From NCBI GenBank assembly GCA_964453265.1, contig CAYVNU010000001.1:1-64000 (forward strand): a stretch of DNA of 64,000 bases. Direction: 5' to 3'. Below are positions 24,443-32,711 of this stretch, one piece after another (the stretch's first letter is position 1; each line of letters begins with the position of its first letter). Below the pieces are notes generated by a model. It did not search any database. It saw nothing but the letters and a program-made list of their open reading frames with translations, and was not told where the DNA came from. The DNA is from CAYVNU01 sp964453265 (GTDB taxonomy: Bacteria; Patescibacteriota; Doudnabacteria; UBA920). Position numbers and translations under genes: made by a program.

Positions 24443-24681
24443 ATATAGGTAAAGTATTTCATTGGTCGATCTCTGCAAAAAGCAGGGGAAATACCAACAA
24501 ATTGAAACAAAAATACATTGTAAATACGGTTAAGAAGCAGATATAAAAAGTATCTGTAAATTGTATTTGCTAAATAAAATAAAAATATAAAACAAACACT
24601 TTATTTTTTCGTGTAAAAAAAGGAGTGCTCCTCGCGCGAATACTTCTTTAATGAAAAAATATTTTGTTGAAGGAAAATAAA

Positions 24682-25149
24682 ATGACTCAAGCAATGACCC
24701 AGGAGACTACGGGCAAAGTTATGACTTTGCTCGGAGCGGCAATGCTTAGTATGGCTTTCTTGTTTAGCGTTACTTATACTAACGCTAGTTTTGAAAAAAC
24801 GGAAATTGCCATGCCAAGTCCTTTTGAGCCGGCAACGCTTTTGTCGGCCGTAGACAACGCGTCTAAATCTTATAGCGATTTTATGTACGCGTATGTTATA
24901 GATTCGGTTAAGCAGGATTACGCTTTGGCCGGTGAAAATTTAGCTTGGCTTTCGGACAATGCTAAAAGCGGAGTGCTCGCCATGGTAGGCATAGAAGAGC
25001 AACCGGAAATTTCACAAACGCAGTTAGCGTTTGCTGCAGGCAGTCCGGTAGTGGCCGGAGCTTACACAAGCATGACAGAAGAAATGAGTATGCAGCAGCC
25101 AAAAACCGGAGGGGTAATTCAGGCGCTGTATAGTATTCTTATTCAATAA
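24682..25149 (+). CDS. Short secreted or membrane-anchored protein, unknown
   Basis: 155 residues from MTQAMTQETTG, with GAAGGA about eight bases upstream. An N-terminal hydrophobic stretch (about 14-32, LLGAAMLSMAFLFSV, ending TNAS) is a signal peptide or anchor. The rest is mostly helical with alanine and serine, with no cysteine and no recognised motif. Strong promoter, long structured leader, own terminator and single-gene unit suggest an abundant envelope protein; that is inference. Confidence 0.65.
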   Translation: MTQAMTQETTGKVMTLLGAAMLSMAFLFSVTYTNASFEKTEIAMPSPFEPATLLSAVDNASKSYSDFMYAYVIDSVKQDYALAGENLAWLSDNAKSGVLAMVGIEEQPEISQTQLAFAAGSPVVAGAYTSMTEEMSMQQPKTGGVIQALYSILIQ

Positions 25150-25260
25150 AATATTAAACTCGGGAGAGTTGAATTAATTTTAATTTATATTCCGGCTGAA
25201 GTTTTATAAACAGCCGAGACAAAAATGAAATAGGAAATAGGAAAATAACATTACAATTTT

Positions 25261-25293
25261 AAAAACCCCGGTTGTGCCCCCGGGGTTTTTTAT
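25261..25293 (+). terminator. Intrinsic terminator
   Basis: AAAAACCCCGG pairs with CCGGGGTTTTT around TTGTGCCC, with a T tract. Confidence 0.9.
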
Positions 25294-25476
25294 TTGTCCG
25301 CATGTAATTTATAAAATAATTTTTTTACTTTTGGTGAGAATATAAAAATTTATTTCGCTGTAAGGTCTAATCCGCTTGCCAAAAAATAGTTTGTTTTATA
25401 GCCGGTAAGTTTAGAAGGTAAAACGTTTTATAAAACTTTTTAATATAACAGTCGGTCTATTTTTTTTGAAGTTGGG

Positions 25477-25518
25477 AGATGACCGTCATTCTATTTTTCT
25501 GGAGAATGACGGTCATCT
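25477..25518. repeat. Inverted repeat of the GATGACCGTCATTCT word
   Basis: AGATGACCGTCATTCT (25477-25492) and AGAATGACGGTCATCT (25503-25518) pair perfectly over a 10-base loop. The same word occurs singly near 12772 and, with two changes, near 13021. Confidence 0.85.
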
Positions 25519-25824
25519 GTTTAACTAAGGCGGATGCACACTACATGTTTAAGATCAATATTGAAATATTTTTGAACTTGTATTATGAAATGTTATTTTT
25601 ATCCGTTAGTTAGCGGAAAAGAAACCTTTTAAATAAAAAGTTTTTTATAAAATATTCTTCTTTGGTATTAAGTTTGCGGCTTGAATGGCTAATTATTTAG
25701 TTATCATAGTTTCGTAATTTATACTCTCTGAATAGTTAAATTCCCTCTCCGCTGTCAGAGAGGGTTAGGAGGGTCATACAGAATATAGGGTGAGATTAAA
25801 ATCATGAAAAATCTGCGAAGCGGG

Positions 25825-25950
25825 GGGATTACGAAACTCAAAAATTATTGAAATTAACCACTAAGGTCTGTCAGTTGGCGGAGAGGAGTCCCTTATTTAA
25901 AGGATCCTTCTCCTCCAGCCGGCGGATCTGGATGGTTTCGCAACTCAAAG
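25825..25950. repeat. TIR element E5
   Basis: Left GATTACGAAACTCAAA and right GGTTTCGCAACTCAAAG ends. Interior GAGGAGTCCC / GGATCCTTCTCC pairs and GCCGGCGG hairpin. Same family as E1-E4. Confidence 0.6.
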
Positions 25951-26041
25951 TATTACGGAAGGTTACTGCGGCGGCGTTTTCATCTACTATTCAGTATGAT
26001 CCTGGTTAGGGTGAGGTATGAGAGAGGGGGTATACAATGGG

Positions 26042-26084
26042 GTACAATGGTCATCTTTGCGCTGCGCAAAGATGACCATTGTAC
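26042..26084. repeat. Perfect 43-base inverted repeat
   Basis: Two 21-base arms, GTACAATGGTCATCTTTGCG and C, pair perfectly around a single T. It sits about 110 bases before the nrdR promoter and has no U-tract on the plus side. Confidence 0.9.
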
Positions 26085-26195
26085 TTTTATATAAACCGAA
26101 TTTTAATAAATAAATTTAAAATTTTGTGTGGATATGTGGGGAAAATTTATTGCGACATTGGAAGTTTTAAGGCTTTTTTTAATTTTTAGGTTTTT

Positions 26196-26224
26196 TTGAC
26201 TAACACAATATATAGTACTAGAAT
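26196..26224 (+). promoter_or_regulatory. nrdR-nrdJ promoter with NrdR box in the spacer
   Basis: TTGACT (26196-26201) and TAGAAT (26219-26224) are 17 bases apart. The spacer contains ACACAATATATAGTAC (26203-26218), a near-perfect match to the NrdR box consensus (ACACWATATATWGTGT). Binding of NrdR here would block RNA polymerase directly, so the operon is probably self-repressed when dATP is high. A second, degenerate box may lie near 26233. Confidence 0.85.
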
Positions 26225-26333
26225 GTATAAGCGACTAACAAGATGTGGGGGAAACTCATAACTGTTAATTAATAACTTATAACCTAAAAAGCTGTTATTA
26301 GTTATCAATTATTAGGTATAAGTTATTGAAAAT

Positions 26334-26780
26334 ATGAATTGTCCAAATTGCCAAAACGAAGACACAAAAGTACTAGACTCCAGGCCGGTAGAAGATGGTA
26401 GCGCTATAAGAAGGCGTAGGGAATGTGAAAAATGCGAATTTCGCTTTAGCACATATGAAGAAATTGAAATATTAGGACTTACCGTAACAAAAAAGAACGG
26501 TCGCAAGGAACTGTTTAGCAAAGAGAAAATGGAGCGTGGTATACATAGAGCCTTTGAAAAACGGCCGGTAAGCGAAGACGGTTTAAAAAAGTTAGTTTCC
26601 GGCATAGAAATAGAGATACAAAAAAAAGCCAAAGACGCGGAAATAAAGAGCGAAGACATTGGCGAAATAGTAATGAAGAAAATAAAGAAGTTAGACAAGG
26701 TTGCCTATATACGTTTTGCATCGGTTTACAGGAAGTTTGAAGACGTAGAAGAGTTTAAGGAAGAACTTAAAAAATTATAG
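26334..26780 (+). CDS. nrdR: Transcriptional repressor NrdR
   Basis: ATP/dATP-sensing repressor of ribonucleotide reductase genes. The 148-residue protein has the N-terminal zinc ribbon (MNCPNCQNEDTKVLDSR, RRRECEKCEFRFSTYE) and an ATP-cone domain (about residues 47-137, VTKKNGRKELFSKEKMERGI, IEIEIQ). Length and motif order are typical. It is followed after 150 bases by nrdJ, and its own box lies in the promoter upstream. The spacers on both sides are word-built palindromes. Confidence 0.97.
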   Translation: MNCPNCQNEDTKVLDSRPVEDGSAIRRRRECEKCEFRFSTYEEIEILGLTVTKKNGRKELFSKEKMERGIHRAFEKRPVSEDGLKKLVSGIEIEIQKKAKDAEIKSEDIGEIVMKKIKKLDKVAYIRFASVYRKFEDVEEFKEELKKL

Positions 26781-26930
26781 ACTTTACTAAATACGAATAG
26801 ATACTAATATACTAATTTTCATCACCAGTGTTTGTGGTTAGAATTAGTATATTCGTAAAAATTAGTATTTGGTAAAGAAACAAAAACCATTAAGTTATCC
26901 GGTGGTTATCCGGATGGAAATATAGAACAT

Positions 26931-29609
26931 ATGTCGTCCATAAAAGAAAATTTACAAACTAGAACCAAGAACGCTCTTTCAGAACTTGGCGAAAAAATCT
27001 TCCTTGACCGTTACGCGGTTAAAGATGTAAAGCGGGAAACCTTAGCTGTGGGGGATTTGGCTGTGGTATTGGTTAATCCTAAAACAGGTCAGAGAGAAAT
27101 AGGAACAATAGAAACTTTAGATTTTGAAACCAAGCAGGTGGGAGTTCGTATGCGCGACGGCGCTTTAGAAATGCGCTCTATTGAACACGTAGACAAACCA
27201 CTTGAAACTGTGCCGGAACAAATGTTTGAACGCATGGCCAGACATATTGCTTCTGTAGAAAAGACGGAAGAAAAAAGAAAAGAGTGGGAAGAAAAATTTC
27301 GCGGGTTAATGGATGACTGGAAATATGTGCCGGCCGGCAGAATTTTTACCGGCGCGGGTACCGGACAAAATTTAACTTTTTATAATTGCTATGTGGTGCC
27401 AAGCCCGAAAGACAGTCGTCATGGTATTTTTGAGACCTTGGGACAAATGGCGGAAATTATGAGTCGCGGTGGCGGGGTGGGTATTAACGTATCATCCCTT
27501 CGTCCTCGCTATGCTTATGTTAAAGGTGTAAACGGACGCAGCAGCGGCGCGGTTTCTTGGGCATCACTTTATTCATTCGTTACCGGTTTAATTGAGCAGG
27601 GCGGCAGCCGCCGCGGAGCTTTAATGCTTATTTTAAATGCCTGGCATCCGGATGTGATAGATTTTATTAATTCCAAAAAAGAAGCCGGTAAAATTACCAA
27701 TGCCAATATTTCCGTAGGTATTACCGATGATTTTATGGATGCGGTAAAGAATGATAAACCGTGGGATTTAGTTTTTCCCGACCCGCATGATCCGATGTAT
27801 CAGGAACATTGGGATGGTAATATGACAAAATGGAAAAGCATGGGCGGCAAGGTTATTAAACATAAAACTGTTAGGGCACAAGATATTTGGACAAACATAA
27901 TTGAATCAGCGTGGTCTTCTGCTGAGCCGGGCATGTATTTTATTGACCGCGCGAATTACTATTCTAACTCTCACTATTACGCGGACTTACCTTGCACAAA
28001 TCCGTGCGGAGAACAGCCGCTGCCGGCTTGGGGTGTTTGTAATTTGGGTCACGTAAATTTAGCTAAGCATATAAATAAAAAAACCGGAGAAGTTTTGTGG
28101 GATGAATTAAAAACTACAGTTGCGCAAGCTGTGCGTTTTCAGGACAATGTTATAGATGCTACCCCGTATTTTTTTGAAGAAAATAGAAAGCAACAAATGT
28201 CTGAGCGCAGAGTTGGCATGGGCACTATTGGTTTGGCGGAAATGTTAATTTACAAAGGCCTCAGATACGGAGGCAAGGAAGCGGTAGAATTTATAGACAA
28301 GCTGTATCAATTTATTGCAATTACGGCTTACGAAACTTCGGTTGAATTGGCCAGGGAAAAAGGCGCGTTTGAAAAGTTTGATTCCGAAAAGTTTTTGCAA
28401 AGTGGCTACATGAAAAATATGCCGGAATACATTCGCCAGTTAGTCAGGCAACACGGCATAAGAAATGTAACTATAATGACGCAGGCGCCAACCGGCACAG
28501 TTGGAACTATGGTTGGAACTTCTACGGGCATTGAACCGTTTTTCTCTTGGACGTATTTTAGAAAGAGTCGACTTGGTGTTCACGAAGAAAAAATAAAATT
28601 AGCCCAAGACTGGTTAAAAGAGCATCCGGGCCAGGAACTGCCTAACCATTTTGCCACGGCAATGGACTTAGCTCCCGAAGAACATGTACGCGTGCAAGCC
28701 GCGGTGCAGCGCTGGACAGATTCGGCAATATCTAAAACTGTTAACGCTCCTTCCGGTTACAGCATTGAACAGACCAAACAACTTTATACTTTAATGTATG
28801 ACTTGGGTTGCAAGGGTGGAACTATTTATAGAGATGGCAGTAGAGACGAACAAATTTTAGCCGTTGATTCTAAAAATTTAGGTAAAGATGCGCACGACCA
28901 AGTTTCCGCTAAGGCCGCAGCAGAAGATAAGAGTATAATTTCCGCATTAGCCAAAGAAGATAAAGTTAAAGAAGTTATGTCGGTTTCGGGCGGTAATGTG
29001 CAAATAAAAATTGCGCCCAGACAAAGGCCGGACGTAATGATGGGTATTACTTATAAAATTGCCACGCCTTATGGTAATTTGTACGTAACCATTAATGAAG
29101 ATAGTCACGGAGCGTTTGAAGTCTTTGCACAAATGGGTAAAGCCGGTGGTTTCTTTAGCGCTCAGACTGAAGCTATTACCAGACTTATTTCACTTTCCTT
29201 GCGTTCTAATATTGCCATTGAAGAAATTATAGACCAGCTTAAAGGCATTCGTGGGCCCGACGTTTCTTTCTCTCAGGAAGGCATGGTCTTTAGTTTGCCC
29301 GATGCTATAGCAAAAATTTTAGACAAACATATAAAAAGAAATCAGCAGCAGTTAACATTGCCTATTTCTAATCCGGTTAACGATCCTTCCCAGAAAATTC
29401 AGCAAGTGGAAGAGGTGCAAGAAAAAGTGGTAGAGACTTTGTCGCAAAAACAAATTAGTACCAACGGCGGTACCATTACGCAAAAAACTCAGCGCATTAG
29501 CATAGCCAACCTTGGCAACGCTCCCGTCTGTCCGACCTGTGCCAACATGATGGTCTTTGCCGAAGGTTGTATGAAGTGTGAGCATTGTGGGTATAGCAAA
29601 TGCGGATAG
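26931..29609 (+). CDS. nrdJ: Adenosylcobalamin-dependent (class II) ribonucleotide reductase
   Basis: Reduces ribonucleotides to deoxyribonucleotides using adenosylcobalamin as radical source, without oxygen requirement. The 892-residue protein has the active-site loop NPCGEQPLP (about 358-366), the finger and barrel motifs (GRIFTGAGT, GGGVGINVSSLRP, QAPTGTVGTM) and a C-terminal tail with CPTC, CMKC and CGYSKCG, which supplies redox cysteines. The N-terminal 80 residues are an extra domain of the long class II form. No class I or III genes are visible. The downstream cobO-type, DUF4430 and ECF-S-like genes would supply its cofactor. Confidence 0.97.
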   Translation: MSSIKENLQTRTKNALSELGEKIFLDRYAVKDVKRETLAVGDLAVVLVNPKTGQREIGTIETLDFETKQVGVRMRDGALEMRSIEHVDKPLETVPEQMFERMARHIASVEKTEEKRKEWEEKFRGLMDDWKYVPAGRIFTGAGTGQNLTFYNCYVVPSPKDSRHGIFETLGQMAEIMSRGGGVGINVSSLRPRYAYVKGVNGRSSGAVSWASLYSFVTGLIEQGGSRRGALMLILNAWHPDVIDFINSKKEAGKITNANISVGITDDFMDAVKNDKPWDLVFPDPHDPMYQEHWDGNMTKWKSMGGKVIKHKTVRAQDIWTNIIESAWSSAEPGMYFIDRANYYSNSHYYADLPCTNPCGEQPLPAWGVCNLGHVNLAKHINKKTGEVLWDELKTTVAQAVRFQDNVIDATPYFFEENRKQQMSERRVGMGTIGLAEMLIYKGLRYGGKEAVEFIDKLYQFIAITAYETSVELAREKGAFEKFDSEKFLQSGYMKNMPEYIRQLVRQHGIRNVTIMTQAPTGTVGTMVGTSTGIEPFFSWTYFRKSRLGVHEEKIKLAQDWLKEHPGQELPNHFATAMDLAPEEHVRVQAAVQRWTDSAISKTVNAPSGYSIEQTKQLYTLMYDLGCKGGTIYRDGSRDEQILAVDSKNLGKDAHDQVSAKAAAEDKSIISALAKEDKVKEVMSVSGGNVQIKIAPRQRPDVMMGITYKIATPYGNLYVTINEDSHGAFEVFAQMGKAGGFFSAQTEAITRLISLSLRSNIAIEEIIDQLKGIRGPDVSFSQEGMVFSLPDAIAKILDKHIKRNQQQLTLPISNPVNDPSQKIQQVEEVQEKVVETLSQKQISTNGGTITQKTQRISIANLGNAPVCPTCANMMVFAEGCMKCEHCGYSKCG

Positions 29610-29830
29610 AGCGAAGCACAATATTTTTCTCTCCTTTTGGGAGAGATGCCGAGTGCATCCGAGGCAGAGAGGGTTTAAGCCGCATTTGCGAGTTGAAAGT
29701 TCATCAAGTTCATCAAGTTATAAAGTAAGACAGGTTAGATCAGAATGTAGTGTAGCGTGCCGATTTATCGGCTAAATAATAAATTGCGAAATTAGTAAAG
29801 GCGGCGGGTACCCCGCCGCCTTAAAAAATT
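29610..29830. other. Spacer with repeat fragments
   Basis: Contains CTCCTTTTGGGAGAGATGCC with a CATCCGAGGCAGAGAGGG hairpin (about 29631-29676), the tract GTAGCGTGCCGATTTATCGGC (29752-29772), which occurs in reverse inside the membrane-protein gene near 54190, and a GGCGGCGGGTACCCCGCCGCC palindrome (29800-29820) directly before the next start codon. Confidence 0.6.
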
Positions 29831-30100
29831 ATGTTAGATTTTTTAAAAAAGTTTTTAAATAAAAAGAGAAAGTACATATATACTTTCCGTATTGAAAATT
29901 ATCCAGGATTCCCCACATGGCAGGGAATTGATGACATTGTCGGACAAGACTTTGCCTCAAAGCTAGGGGTTTTTATTGTTGAGGAAACTAAAGATGAAAG
30001 GGGTCATATTTTAATTATCGACTCAAAGAATTTTTATATGGATGAGATCTTAAAGCAAATTTTTTCTGACCATAATGTTATAGCTACTTTACTTAAATAA
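29831..30100 (+). CDS. Small hypothetical protein
   Basis: 89 residues beginning MLDFLKKFLNKKRK, a short basic amphipathic start that may touch the membrane, followed by an alternating beta-alpha pattern (YIYTFRIENYPGF, GHILIIDSKNFYMDEILKQIF). No family recognised. It starts ten bases after a strong G+C palindrome. Coding potential is supported by AT-rich host-like codon use and by its position between genes of one direction. Confidence 0.5.
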   Translation: MLDFLKKFLNKKRKYIYTFRIENYPGFPTWQGIDDIVGQDFASKLGVFIVEETKDERGHILIIDSKNFYMDEILKQIFSDHNVIATLLK

Positions 30101-30138
30101 GTATTGAGTTATGAAAAAAGAAATTAACGTCTAAATTT

Positions 30139-30651
30139 ATGGAACGATTTGAAAGTGAACAAGAAAACAAAATAGGAGAATTAGTAGACGCATTTTATAA
30201 GGCGAAAAGAAAAGCTCCTTTTAGGAAAGAATTTGAAAAAATAAGATTGGAGCAGACGCTGCTTGTACAACAATTATCTAATGAACTTATTTCCATTGAA
30301 GATTTTAATGAAAAATGGAGTGCTCTCCCTGCGTTAGAAGGAGAGCTGGTTTTGGAAACAGAAGAATATTTAGAAGTCGTTTTAGCATTACTATGTGTGC
30401 CTAAGGACCAAATTCAGAAAATTATATTACATGAAAAAGCTCATTTTGTTAAGGCAAAAGAGCATGGGCATGCGGCCCAATATAAAATTCAGTTAATGAA
30501 GGAAGAGGATGGTTCCACTAGCTATTACCCTTTTGTTAAAGTTACAATAAAAATAAATTCGCAGGAAAAACAGGACGCCTTAAAAATACTTAAAGAAGTA
30601 ATTCAGTCCCCAGATGATTTGTCTGATACCGATATTGAAATGCTTAAATAA
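30139..30651 (+). CDS. Small protein with HEKAH (HExxH) motif
   Basis: 170 residues, no signal peptide, no family recognised. The first half is helical and charged. Near residues 97-101 is HEKAH, the HExxH pattern of zinc metallopeptidases, followed by HGHAAQYKI. The C-terminal half looks like a beta-sheet (YPFVKVTIKINS) and a final helix. Whether it is a protease cannot be settled from one motif, because HExxH occurs by chance. It ends three bases before the cobO-type gene region and is probably co-transcribed. Confidence 0.5.
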   Translation: MERFESEQENKIGELVDAFYKAKRKAPFRKEFEKIRLEQTLLVQQLSNELISIEDFNEKWSALPALEGELVLETEEYLEVVLALLCVPKDQIQKIILHEKAHFVKAKEHGHAAQYKIQLMKEEDGSTSYYPFVKVTIKINSQEKQDALKILKEVIQSPDDLSDTDIEMLK

Positions 30652-30677
30652 TTTATGCTTATAAAAAAAACAAAATC

Positions 30678-30695
30678 ATCCGCCAGTCGGCGGAT
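30678..30695. repeat. Hairpin ATCCGCCAGTCGGCGGAT before cobO
   Basis: Perfect 8-bp arms ATCCGCCA/CGGCGGAT form the same G+C core (CCGCC...GGCGG) as other inserted elements. It lies five bases upstream of the preferred cobO start and inside the longer in-frame extension. Confidence 0.6.
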
Positions 30696-30699
30696 TAAA

Positions 30700-31311
30700 A
30701 TGCCCACAAAATTTAGTGACGAACCGAAAGGATTAGTCATATCGTATCTTGGTGCGGGGAAGGGGAAGACTACGGCGGCTATGGGAATGGCTATACGGGC
30801 GGCGGGCGCGGGGATGAATGTTTATATTTTGCAGTTTGTAAAAGCCAAAGGGAAATCTGCTTCCGACATAAAAGACGGGGAGTGGCCGGTTAGCAGTGAG
30901 ATTGATTTTTTAAATAATACAGGACCTATAGGTCGTATAGGACATATAGGTCGTATAGAAAATGAGCAGTTAGGTTTAGGCTTTGTTGGCATATTGGGTG
31001 ATAAAAAAGAAAAAGATGTACACATTAAAGCAGCGTTAGACGGTTTAAACAGAGCGCGCGAAATAATCACAAGCGGAAAGTACCAAGTTGTTATATTAGA
31101 TGAAATTATATCTGCGCTTGAAAGCAAACTCATTGAGGAGAGAGATATAATAGATCTTATTGACATAAAAGCTCCGCTTCAGCACCTAGTTTTGACGGGG
31201 CATAATAAATACCCTAAAATTATGGACAAGTGCGATTTAATTACGGAAATGAGTATGATAAAGCATCCGTACTATAAGGGGATACTTGCGCAGAGGGGAA
31301 TAGATTATTAA
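30700..31311 (+). CDS. CobO/BtuR-type cob(I)alamin adenosyltransferase
   Basis: Transfers the adenosyl group of ATP to reduced cobalamin, giving adenosylcobalamin. From MPTKFSDEPKG the product is 203 residues with a P-loop GAGKGKTT (about 18-25), YILQFVKAKG, the Walker B-like VVILDEI, LTGHN and a C-terminal AQRGIDY, matching the BtuR/CobA/CobO family. Residues about 77-87 (GPIGRIGHIGRI) come from a short DNA tandem repeat (30925-30957) not found in the family. The longer frame from 30655 would be translated through a hairpin and is not preferred. It follows nrdJ, the adenosylcobalamin user. Confidence 0.9.
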   Translation: MPTKFSDEPKGLVISYLGAGKGKTTAAMGMAIRAAGAGMNVYILQFVKAKGKSASDIKDGEWPVSSEIDFLNNTGPIGRIGHIGRIENEQLGLGFVGILGDKKEKDVHIKAALDGLNRAREIITSGKYQVVILDEIISALESKLIEERDIIDLIDIKAPLQHLVLTGHNKYPKIMDKCDLITEMSMIKHPYYKGILAQRGIDY

Positions 31312-31346
31312 GTAGTAGGTAGTAAGTAGTAAGTAGCTAGGCGATA

Positions 31347-31775
31347 ATGCAAAATACAAAATTACAATTGAAAATTTCAAAATTAGTTTTGGTTTTGTCG
31401 GTTGTTGGTTTATTGGCAGCAGGGTGCAATCAACAGGCTGTTAAAAATCCTCCGGCTATAGAAGCGCAAGGCGAGCAAGCAATTCAAATCCGGCAAAAGG
31501 TGGAAGGGGATATGGGAGATAGTTTATTTAACATTTACCCTAGTGAAAACAAGACTGCGCTTGATTTGCTAAAAATGGGACACAGTGTTCAAACTAAACC
31601 TTATTCGGGAATTGTTGGCGAATACGTAGCTGCTATAAATGGTCAGAAAGAAACGCCGGGAAAAAATTTTTGGGTTATGTATGTAAACGGACTACTATCA
31701 AAAGTCGGAGCTGATATTTATAAGCCTAATAATAAAGATTATATAGAGTGGAAGCTGGAAGTAATTAAGAAGTAA
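31347..31775 (+). CDS. DUF4430-type lipoprotein, possible cobalamin binder
   Basis: 142 residues with a lipoprotein signal (LLAAGC, Cys27 as lipid anchor). The exported part has the DUF4430 pattern (YPSENKTALDLLKMGH, YVAAINGQKE, NFWVMYVNGLLSKVGADIY, DYIEWKLE). This fold is shared with the C-terminal beta-domain of transcobalamin and intrinsic factor. Sitting between a cobalamin adenosyltransferase and an ECF-S-like membrane protein, it is a candidate surface capture protein for cobalamin. The family match is from pattern; the ligand is inference. The spacer before it is a run of GTAGTAAGTAG words. Confidence 0.78.
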   Translation: MQNTKLQLKISKLVLVLSVVGLLAAGCNQQAVKNPPAIEAQGEQAIQIRQKVEGDMGDSLFNIYPSENKTALDLLKMGHSVQTKPYSGIVGEYVAAINGQKETPGKNFWVMYVNGLLSKVGADIYKPNNKDYIEWKLEVIKK

Positions 31776-31780
31776 GAATT

Positions 31781-32062
31781 ATGAATGAAGAATTAAGGGC
31801 CAGAAAAGCTGCACTAATGAAAGAAGTAAAAGAGAGAGTTTTTTATAGTGTGGATAGTATTAGAAATAATCCTAAGTATATTGCGGAAGAAGAGCCAGAA
31901 AAATTTTTTAATGATGTGAGAAAAATATCCGATCTAGTAATTAAATTTGGTTTTATGACTGAGTCTGAAAGAAACACTATTTCAGAGCTTGTAAAGGAAA
32001 ATACATGGGAGAGTATGAATAAAGTTTTAGAATTAATTTATAAAAATTTTAAATTGGAATAA
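31781..32062 (+). CDS. Small helical protein, unknown
   Basis: 93 residues, charged, no signal peptide, all-helical by composition (LRARKAALMKEVKERVFYSVDSIRNN, KISDLVIKFGFMTESERNTISELV). No family recognised. It lies five bases after the DUF4430 lipoprotein gene and two bases before the ECF-S-like gene, so it belongs to the same transcript. Confidence 0.55.
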   Translation: MNEELRARKAALMKEVKERVFYSVDSIRNNPKYIAEEEPEKFFNDVRKISDLVIKFGFMTESERNTISELVKENTWESMNKVLELIYKNFKLE

Positions 32063-32064
32063 AA

Positions 32065-32685
32065 ATGCTTATATACTTTATAATTTTACTGGCTGTCGTT
32101 AGCCGTTTTGTCCCTCATATACCAAATTTCGCGCCCATAACTGCTTTGGCAATTTTTGCCGCGGCTAATATGGACTGGAAAAAAGCCACGGGCATTGTTT
32201 TGGCCGCAAGATTTATTAGCGATATTTTTATTGGGTTTGTTTCCTGGCCCATGATGGTAGCAATTTACGCTTCGCATTTGGTGGGGGTTTTGTTTGGGGT
32301 TTGGATAAAAAATGCAACCCCTCTCGCCCTTCGGGCACCCTCCCCTCAAGATGGGAGGGAACTGCAACCCGCGATCTTTCCCTCTCCTTTTAAGGAGAGG
32401 GCTAGGGAGAGGTTGCAGATTAATCGCTGGTTTAAAATTATTGCTTCATCTCTCGGAGCGTCTGCCATATTTTTCTTAGTTACTAATTTTGCTTTTTTGT
32501 ATTCAAACTACGCACATAATTTTTCCGGCATACTTGAAAGTTATGCAAATGGACTGCCATTTTTACGCGGCACTTTGTTTGGCGACTTAAGTTATACAAT
32601 GGCTTTATTCGGATCATTGGCCTTAGCTAGATATTTATTAGCTGCAAAAGTTTTATTCAAATCACCCAAAAGTATTTTAAATTAA
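32065..32685 (+). CDS. ECF-transporter S-component-like membrane protein (DUF6580-like)
   Basis: 206 residues with about five hydrophobic segments and the opening SRFVPHIPNFAPITALAIFAA, which resembles DUF6580 / ECF substrate-binding components. Residues about 83-118 (from NATPLALRAPS to RARERLQINRW) form a polar, low-complexity loop encoded by an inserted hairpin element (32313-32417), placed between membrane segments where it may be tolerated. Context with the adenosyltransferase, DUF4430 lipoprotein and class II reductase suggests cobalamin or a precursor as substrate; this is inference. ECF ATPases are not in the window. Confidence 0.7.
   Translation: MLIYFIILLAVVSRFVPHIPNFAPITALAIFAAANMDWKKATGIVLAARFISDIFIGFVSWPMMVAIYASHLVGVLFGVWIKNATPLALRAPSPQDGRELQPAIFPSPFKERARERLQINRWFKIIASSLGASAIFFLVTNFAFLYSNYAHNFSGILESYANGLPFLRGTLFGDLSYTMALFGSLALARYLLAAKVLFKSPKSILN
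32313..32417. repeat. In-frame hairpin element in the ECF-S-like gene
   Basis: Outer inverted ends TGCAACCCCTC and GAGAGGTTGCA. Inner hairpins GCCCTTCGGGC, CCCTCCC/GGGAGGG and CCCTCTCC/GGAGAGGG. The 105 bases keep the reading frame open. Confidence 0.8.
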
Positions 32686-32711
32686 ACAAGGTTTTTGTTT
32701 TTTTAAACATT

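Larger units (their letters stand above)
25150..26190. other. Non-coding stretch with terminator, inverted repeats and an element
   Basis: After an intrinsic terminator, this kilobase holds an inverted repeat (25477-25518), a CCCTCTCCGCTGTCAGAGAGGG hairpin near 25743, a TIR element (25825-25950) and a perfect 43-base inverted repeat (26042-26084). No gene was found. Confidence 0.65.

Noticed and set aside
29798..29822. GGCGGCGGGTACCCCGCCGCC as a terminator
   Set aside because: A strong palindrome but without a T tract on the plus strand, and it lies directly before a start codon; treated as a repeat or leader hairpin instead.
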